The notes under the pieces: generated by a model
What the model was told of the DNA's origin: nothing
The model's input: the letters and a program-made list of their open reading frames with translations, nothing else
Database searches by the model: none
Assembly: GCA_949286705.1 (NCBI GenBank)
Contig: CASEDF010000006.1
Span: 245,809 to 282,060 of the forward strand
DNA from: an uncultured bacterium
GTDB taxonomy: Bacteria; Cyanobacteriota; Vampirovibrionia; Gastranaerophilales; Gastranaerophilaceae
Length of the DNA stretch: 36,252 nt
Direction: 5' to 3'
Part shown: piece after piece, positions 32,118-36,252 of the stretch
How the letters are laid out: each line of letters begins with the position of its first letter
Position numbering within the stretch: position 1 is the stretch's first letter
Program-made: the position numbers and the translations under genes

Positions 32118-33389
32118 TTATGTTAATAAATGACTAAAAAGTTCGTCAAATTCAGGCAGAGAAATATTTACCCAGTCAAAATCTTTTATTAAAATTTCTT
32201 TTTTACACACTAATCCTGCCACATATAAACTCATTGCAAGTCTGTGATCATGGTATGTTTCAACTTCGACTTCTCCTCGCAAATTTGTTTTGCCGTTTAT
32301 AATCAAACCGTCAGGGGTTTCTTCAATAGATGCTCCGACTTTTTTGAGTTCGGTAACAATTGTTTTTATTCTGTCAGATTCTTTATTTCTTAAATCTTGC
32401 GCGTCTTTTATTACGGTTTGACCTTGAGCTTGAGTTGCAATCACGGCAAGTACGGGAATTTCGTCAATAAGACGCGGAATTATATCACCTTCAATTGTAC
32501 AGCCCGTTAAATCGGAATATTTGACCCTCAAATCGCCCGTTAATTCATTAGAAATTGTTTGCCTATCCAAAATTTCAATATCCGCGCCCATTTTTTTCAA
32601 AACATCAAGAAGTCCGGTACGTGTCGGGTTCAGCCCGACATTTTTTAGAATTATTTCAGAATCCGGAACAATTAGAGCAGCAGCTATAAAATATGCGGCA
32701 CTTGAGATATCACCGGGGATTTCAATAACTTTTGGAGTTAATTCTGATTTAGCAACAGTTACGGAAAGTCCGTTTATACTAATATCCGCATCCATATAAG
32801 AAAGCATTAATTCCGTATGATTTCTGGATAAATACGGCTCAGTAACTGTGGTTTTGTTATCTGCAAAAAGCCCCGCAAGAAGTATTGAGGATTTTACCTG
32901 TGCGGAAGCTATAGGGGATGAATAATTTATTCCGTGAAGACTTTGACCGACGATTTTCAGCGGGGCTTTATCATTATTCGAATTGATTTCTGCACCCATT
33001 AAAGAAAGCGGGGTTATAATTCTTTTCATAGGACGTTTTGAAAGACTTTCATCGCCTGTCAGACTTGAATTAAAATTTTGTCCGGCAAGTATTCCAGCCA
33101 TAAGCCTCATTGTTGTTCCGGAATTTCCGCAGTAGAGGTCAGTTTTCGGAGTGTTTAATTTACCGGAGGAGGTTATATAAAGATTGTCTTTGAATTCGGC
33201 GATGATACCAAGTTTTTTACAAATTTCAAGGGAAGATAGAGGGTCTTGACCTTTTGAAAAATTTTTAATAACAGAGGTTCCTTTTGCAAGGCTTGAAAAA
33301 ATAACCGCTCTGTGAGAAACGGATTTGTCGGAAGGAATGGTTATCTCGCCTTTTAGACATAATTTTGGTTTTGAAACTCTTTTATCCAT
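32118..33389 (-). CDS. aroA: 3-phosphoshikimate 1-carboxyvinyltransferase (EPSP synthase)
   Basis: A 423-residue EPSP synthase, the sixth step of the shikimate pathway, condensing shikimate-3-phosphate with phosphoenolpyruvate. Conserved sites are present: GEITIPSDKSVSHRA (K22, S23, R27) at the N-terminus, YCGNSGTTMRLMAG (88-99), LSRNHTELML near 187, DEIPVLA near 308 with the catalytic aspartate and glutamate, RNKESDRI near 343 and YHDHRLAMS near 382. It has the usual two-domain length. Glycine at the G-N-S-G-T site and A in the neighbouring segment could be compared with glyphosate-tolerance classes, but I did not do that. No ribosome binding site; an extended -10 sits six bases before the ATG, inside the gap after the TPR gene. 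No other aro genes are nearby. Confidence 0.96.
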   Translation of the reverse strand: MDKRVSKPKLCLKGEITIPSDKSVSHRAVIFSSLAKGTSVIKNFSKGQDPLSSLEICKKLGIIAEFKDNLYITSSGKLNTPKTDLYCGNSGTTMRLMAGILAGQNFNSSLTGDESLSKRPMKRIITPLSLMGAEINSNNDKAPLKIVGQSLHGINYSSPIASAQVKSSILLAGLFADNKTTVTEPYLSRNHTELMLSYMDADISINGLSVTVAKSELTPKVIEIPGDISSAAYFIAAALIVPDSEIILKNVGLNPTRTGLLDVLKKMGADIEILDRQTISNELTGDLRVKYSDLTGCTIEGDIIPRLIDEIPVLAVIATQAQGQTVIKDAQDLRNKESDRIKTIVTELKKVGASIEETPDGLIINGKTNLRGEVEVETYHDHRLAMSLYVAGLVCKKEILIKDFDWVNISLPEFDELFSHLLT

Positions 33390-33395
33390 AAATTG

Positions 33396-33404
33396 ATTTT
33401 AGCA
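33396..33404 (-). promoter_or_regulatory. Extended -10 promoter, leaderless, for aroA
   Basis: TGCTAAAAT on the minus strand is followed by six bases and the ATG at 33389. It lies in the 19-bp gap after the TPR gene, so aroA can be transcribed independently of that gene. Confidence 0.55.
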
Positions 33405-33408
33405 CACT

Positions 33409-34611
33409 TTACCAGAAATAATAAGGATGATGATATCTGTAATACGGATAGTAATAATAATACCTGTTATAATTCATTTGCTGCTGAAGCAAAATAAGCC
33501 TTTGCAGTAAAAGTTCCTGTTCTTTTTGTTTTTGTGTATCTCTAATTTCTTTGATTTTATCTTTGATTTCCTGAGTGTTTTTATCTTCAGATAAATTCAA
33601 CGCTTCAAAACATTTTACAAGATTATTCCCTGAATATTTTGAAATACAATTGTTTGCTGTTTTAAAAAATTCATCCTGTCGTTTTGACCAGTTTTCTACG
33701 TAAAAATTTATGTCAGGAGAATTGTTAATATAAATTTTTGTCCAATCGGGTTTAACTACAAAATCAGTTATTTTTTTATAGGCGTTATCAATTTTGGGTT
33801 GTTCAAGCCCTGCTATCATATTATCAACAGTATATAAAATAATATCAGGATTTTTAAGCAGAAGTTTTTTTGCTTTATATAAGTAATTCAATTTTAAATT
33901 TTTATCGGGACAGGTTTGTGCCGCTCGCAGATAATTCTGTGCAATATCAGGCTTCAGTTTTATAAGTTGTTGTGAGTATACATAAGCTTTTGCCATGTCT
34001 TTTATATTATAATTTGCTATATAAAGTAATTCTGTCGCATCGTAAAAATTATATTCCGATTGTGAAATTTTAGAGGCATATTTAATTACGTTATTATTGT
34101 CTTTAAGCTTAAGGTAAGTTTGAGCAAGAATAAGATAATTTCGTTTTGATATTTCAGGATCCGTAATAGTTTCAAATTCTTTGACAGCCAGCGAATATTT
34201 TCCCATATGTACACAACTTCGTGCAATTATATCTGTCAGCATGTCTTCCGGTAAAATATTATCGGAGTTTAACTCTCTTAATTTGACAGCATAACCGTAA
34301 ACCTGCTGAGATTGTGAATTTGCAGCATATAAAAACATTAAATCATAAAGTGCAGGCATATAATCAGGATATTTTTTCAAAATTTTTTCGTAATATTTAA
34401 TTTTTTTATCGGCTTTTACAGAATCTTTAGCTTTTTGCATGTATTTTTGTGCATAATTATATTTTGCTTCTTCAGATTTTGTTAGTAAAATTTGATTATT
34501 CATAACAAATTTCATCGTAGAAGGGTCAAATGTGTATGGTTTAATATTTTCTACTGCAATAACATTACATATAGTAAAAAACATTAATACTAAAAACAAT
34601 AATTTTTGCAT
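33409..34611 (-). CDS. Exported TPR-repeat protein with tyrosine-rich tail
   Basis: A 400-residue protein with a signal peptide (MQKLLFLVLMFFTICNVIA, likely cut after VIA). Residues about 45-270 are made of helical pairs with TPR character, for example YYEKILKKYPDYMPALYDLMFLYA, SLAVKEFETITDPEISKRNYLILAQTYLKL and AYVYSQQLIKLKPDIAQNYLRAAQT, six to seven repeats. A coiled coil follows (KIKEIRDTQKQKEQELLLQRL). The last 20 residues are an extraordinary Tyr/His tail (YYYYYPYYRY-HHPYYFW), a possible surface-interaction or anchoring segment. AAGGAG precedes the ATG. Probably periplasmic or outer-envelope; function unknown. Confidence 0.75.
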   Translation of the reverse strand: MQKLLFLVLMFFTICNVIAVENIKPYTFDPSTMKFVMNNQILLTKSEEAKYNYAQKYMQKAKDSVKADKKIKYYEKILKKYPDYMPALYDLMFLYAANSQSQQVYGYAVKLRELNSDNILPEDMLTDIIARSCVHMGKYSLAVKEFETITDPEISKRNYLILAQTYLKLKDNNNVIKYASKISQSEYNFYDATELLYIANYNIKDMAKAYVYSQQLIKLKPDIAQNYLRAAQTCPDKNLKLNYLYKAKKLLLKNPDIILYTVDNMIAGLEQPKIDNAYKKITDFVVKPDWTKIYINNSPDINFYVENWSKRQDEFFKTANNCISKYSGNNLVKCFEALNLSEDKNTQEIKDKIKEIRDTQKQKEQELLLQRLILLQQQMNYNRYYYYYPYYRYHHPYYFW

Positions 34612-34938
34612 ACATACTCCTTAAGCCGAGAATAACAAAATTGTATATAAAAGTCAACAAAAAACCGACACCGAACAAGTCAAAGACAACGGCAAATGAA
34701 CAATATTCAGCGAACATGTTGATATTTCAATGCAGATGTTTTAAACGTTGTGTAAAAGAACACATGGTTTGATTTCTTGTTCCACACGTTTTGATTCTTT
34801 TCGGCAACCTTAAGTAAGGTTACCTCGTCATTTTTTCTTAAAAATTGTTGTTAAACATTAGTACATTTTATTTCAATAAATTAATACAACTGGCAAAAAA
34901 TATATTTACAGGTCTTAAAAGATATTAGGAATTCAAAC
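34612..34938. other. 327-bp intergenic region
   Basis: No protein gene is visible. It carries the ribosome binding site of the minus-strand TPR gene, a complex inverted-repeat array at 34744-34790, a near-perfect hairpin at 34803-34824 followed by T, and the AT-rich leader of the gene at 34939. Confidence 0.6.
34744..34840 (+). ncRNA. Candidate structured small RNA
   Basis: Three successive arms pair in order: AACGT (34744-34748) with ACGTT (34786-34790), GTG (34750-34752) with CAC (34783-34785), and GAACA (34758-34762) with TGTTC (34778-34782), giving a bulged hairpin. About 12 nt later GGCAACCTTA and TAAGGTTACC form a hairpin with one mismatch, then a run of six T. This resembles a short RNA ending at an intrinsic terminator. 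The family is not recognised, and pairing was judged by eye. Confidence 0.35.
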
Positions 34939-35855
34939 ATGAAAATAAACGGAATAAAAATAAATATATTTAAAAATATTATTATCCCTGCCACTAAAAA
35001 GATGTTCACTTTTAAAAAAGTTGACCTTGTACGTCAGCCGGCAGCAGATACGGTTCAAGTTAGTCTATTAAAAGAGAATTTTCAAGGAATTAGTTCTAAG
35101 ACCTTTAAAAAACTACTTTCACCTGAATTTACTCCTAAAACTAACATAGATGAAAGTGGCTTAAGGATAACAACTCTGATTGATAAAAAGACTAATAAGC
35201 CCGTAAATGCATATATTGCAAGAGTTGAAGAAGATATACCCGATATGGAAAAATACTATCTTATGGTTGCAGATGCGAACGGTGAAATAAATGTTAAAAA
35301 TAAAAATTATAGAGTTGTTGGTGATACTTATTTTTATATAGATAAAGAACATCAAATGATAAGCCCAAAATTTGAAGGAGCATTTATAGATGAGGAACTT
35401 TGTGAAAAAGTCTTATCTTATATGAATGCAAAGGGTAATAAGGATTTTGGTGGAATCGGAACAAGAATGCATCAATTGAGAGTAGAACGAATGTTACAAA
35501 ATAGATTAGGTAATGTTTGTATTGTCGCCGAAGGAAATTCTTTCCCATTCCATTATTCAATGGGGTATAGACTTGCTCACTCCCAAAGACCTATTGAAGA
35601 TTCAACAAAAATTTTACAAGAATTTTCAAATTTAAATCAAAAATCCCCACGAGACAATTCAAAATATATCTTCTTGAACGTGATAATGATAAAAAGGTCG
35701 TTATTAATTGGTCTGCAACATTAGAACACTTTTTGAATGATTATTACAAAAATGGTGGAGTTCCGCTGGTTGATTTCTCACCGAATATGTATTTGAATGA
35801 AGTTTCTCTTGAACAGTGGATTGAAATGATTAAAAAACAACCAATATTGTATTAA
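34939..35855 (+). pseudogene. GNAT-like acetyltransferase with F-x-G head, frameshifted near 35642
   Basis: The frame from ATG 34939 runs to 35724, but reads abnormally after residue 234. Shifting frame at the A5 run at 35638-35642 restores a conserved-looking C-terminus to TAA at 35853-35855 (FKIYLLERDNDKKVVINWSA and onward); adding one A to the run would join the two parts into about 305 residues. The core resembles a GNAT N-acetyltransferase: GGIGTRMHQLRVERML around 174-189 fits the R/Q-x-x-G-x-G/A acetyl-CoA loop, and VAEGNSFPFHYSMGYRLAHS around 195-214 fits the E-x-N-x-x-A-x-x-x-Y-x-x-x-G-F/Y motif. The head holds VSLLKENFQG (41-50). The defect may be a true mutation, a sequencing error in a homopolymer, phase variation or a -1 slip. 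Confidence 0.7.
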
Positions 35856-35933
35856 AATAACTACAATACTAACTATAATACCAAATTCGGAGCAAAATTT
35901 CCAAATGCAGATAGAGGATAATATCAAAGCAAC

Positions 35934-35950
35934 AAAAACTGGGTCCGGAG
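35934..35950 (+). repeat. Partial duplicate of the tRNA-Met/Ile2 3' end
   Basis: AAAAACTGGGTCCGGAG matches the tRNA 3' end plus flank at 36078-36094 at 16 of 17 bases, in the same orientation and 144 bp away. This is the arrangement of att-site direct repeats left by an integrated element at a tRNA. Confidence 0.6.
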
Positions 35951-35987
35951 CAAGCCGAGCAGAGGCACGAACAAAGTGAGATACGAG

Positions 35988-36026
35988 CAACAATCAACGA
36001 AAACGTTGAGTTTTCGTTGATTGTTG
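35988..36026. repeat. Perfect 17-bp inverted repeat (5-nt loop)
   Basis: CAACAATCAACGAAAAC (35988-36004) and its exact reverse complement (36010-36026) enclose GTTGA. No T-run follows on either strand, so it is not an obvious terminator. It lies between the two tRNA-end copies, in a comparatively GC-rich stretch. Confidence 0.85.
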
Positions 36027-36083
36027 AGAGCGTTGCCATTTAATGCGAGTCGCAGGTATACTGATAAAATTTCACGAAAAAAC

Positions 36084-36155
36084 TGGGCCCGGAGGGATTC
36101 GAACCCACGACCAAAGGATTATGAGTCCTCTGCGCTACCGCTGCGCCACAGGCCC
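36084..36155 (-). tRNA. tRNA with anticodon CAT (elongator Met or Ile2)
   Basis: The acceptor stem GGGCCTG pairs with CGGGCCC (one G-U), discriminator A at 36084. The D-arm GCGCAGCGGTAGCGC is complete; the anticodon stem GAGGA/TCCTT closes CTCATAA, anticodon CAT; the T-arm is GTGGGTTCGAATCCCTC. A 72-nt class I tRNA with no encoded CCA. It is not initiator type, since the first acceptor pair is G-C, but elongator Met and lysidine-modified Ile2 cannot be separated by sequence alone. A T-run directly follows. Confidence 0.92.
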
Positions 36156-36252
36156 AGATTTTTAGGTTGCTGGTCAACCGTTATTTAATTTTTTTGGCTT
36201 GCGGTAGCTGCGCTACCTTCCCTCTCCTCAGAAGATACTTAATCTTCTTCGT
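36156..36252. other. Right edge, no gene recognised
   Basis: Contains a short hairpin (GGTAGC-TGC-GCTACC at 36203-36217) whose CTGCGCTACC half (36208-36217) repeats 10 bases of the tRNA D-arm at 36130-36139, and a terminal inverted pair (AGAAGAT/ATCTTCT). The upstream promoter of the tRNA should be here, but I could not place it with confidence. Confidence 0.35.

Noticed and set aside
34744-34840. 6S RNA
   Set aside because: Too short and lacks a long end-closing stem visible by eye; kept only as an unassigned structured-RNA candidate.
1-36252. CRISPR array, rRNA genes, complete insertion sequence, riboswitch
   Set aside because: No regularly spaced repeats, rRNA-like sequence, transposase or recognisable metabolite-riboswitch core were seen; only an L10 leader and isolated hairpins.

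Overview
The window is AT-rich, gene-dense bacterial chromosome from a diderm (Gram-negative envelope) organism: it carries an MCE/MlaD lipid-transport protein, two very large AsmA-like proteins, and several exported proteins with cleavable signal peptides. The 2-hydroxyacyl-CoA-dehydratase-type proteins, glutaredoxin, FMN oxidoreductase and U32 enzymes suit an anaerobic or fermentative gut-type lineage. My best taxonomic inference is the non-photosynthetic cyanobacterial sister clade (Vampirovibrionia/Melainabacteria, Gastranaerophilales). This rests on general style and on several lineage-type proteins with an N-terminal F-x-G segment, not on a marker-gene tree, so treat it as a hypothesis.

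Layout. 1-4128 (minus): a truncated radical SAM gene, then a three-gene operon in which two COG3580/COG3581-type (DUF2229-like) proteins flank a PHP-family phosphoesterase. 4243-4971: tRNA-Leu(CAG), a tiny membrane protein and a YvlD-type membrane protein around a shared terminator. 5116-8445: lineage-specific proteins, a SIMPL-domain protein and a kinase-like protein with helical repeats. 8498-15300: an envelope block with a YuiF-type antiporter and MlaD on the minus strand, divergent from a 1239-residue AsmA-like protein that is translationally coupled to a Maa-type acetyltransferase. 15312-20841: FMN oxidoreductase, glutaredoxin, WG-repeat protein, second AsmA-like protein and EamA permease. 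21059-23853: a small unknown gene, tRNA-Ser(GGA) next to an integrase remnant, a YqeG-type phosphatase overlapping a U32 enzyme, and a 44-residue membrane peptide. 23902-25113: the L10-leader/rplJ/rplL operon with promoter, attenuator and terminator. 25160-30026: a secreted protein converging on a two-gene helicase-nuclease operon. 30092-34611: a small winged-helix protein, an orphan sugar ABC permease, an F-x-G protein, aroA and an exported TPR protein. 34612-36252: a possible structured RNA, a frameshifted GNAT-like gene, and tRNA-Met/Ile2(CAT) whose 3' end is imperfectly duplicated 144 bp away around a perfect 17-bp inverted repeat.

Most notable: (i) a helicase-nuclease pair in which one 1285-residue chain carries a degenerate SF1 module followed by an intact UvrD module, with a separate four-cysteine PD-(D/E)XK nuclease overlapping its 3' end; (ii) at least seven genes with a -10 box exactly 6 nt before the start codon, four of them extended -10 boxes, and no Shine-Dalgarno sequence, which points to leaderless mRNAs; (iii) a shared N-terminal F-x-G segment in otherwise unrelated lineage-type proteins; (iv) the PHP plus paired DUF2229-like operon.

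Limits: all family calls are from reading motifs by eye. No homology search, structure prediction or RNA folding was run.
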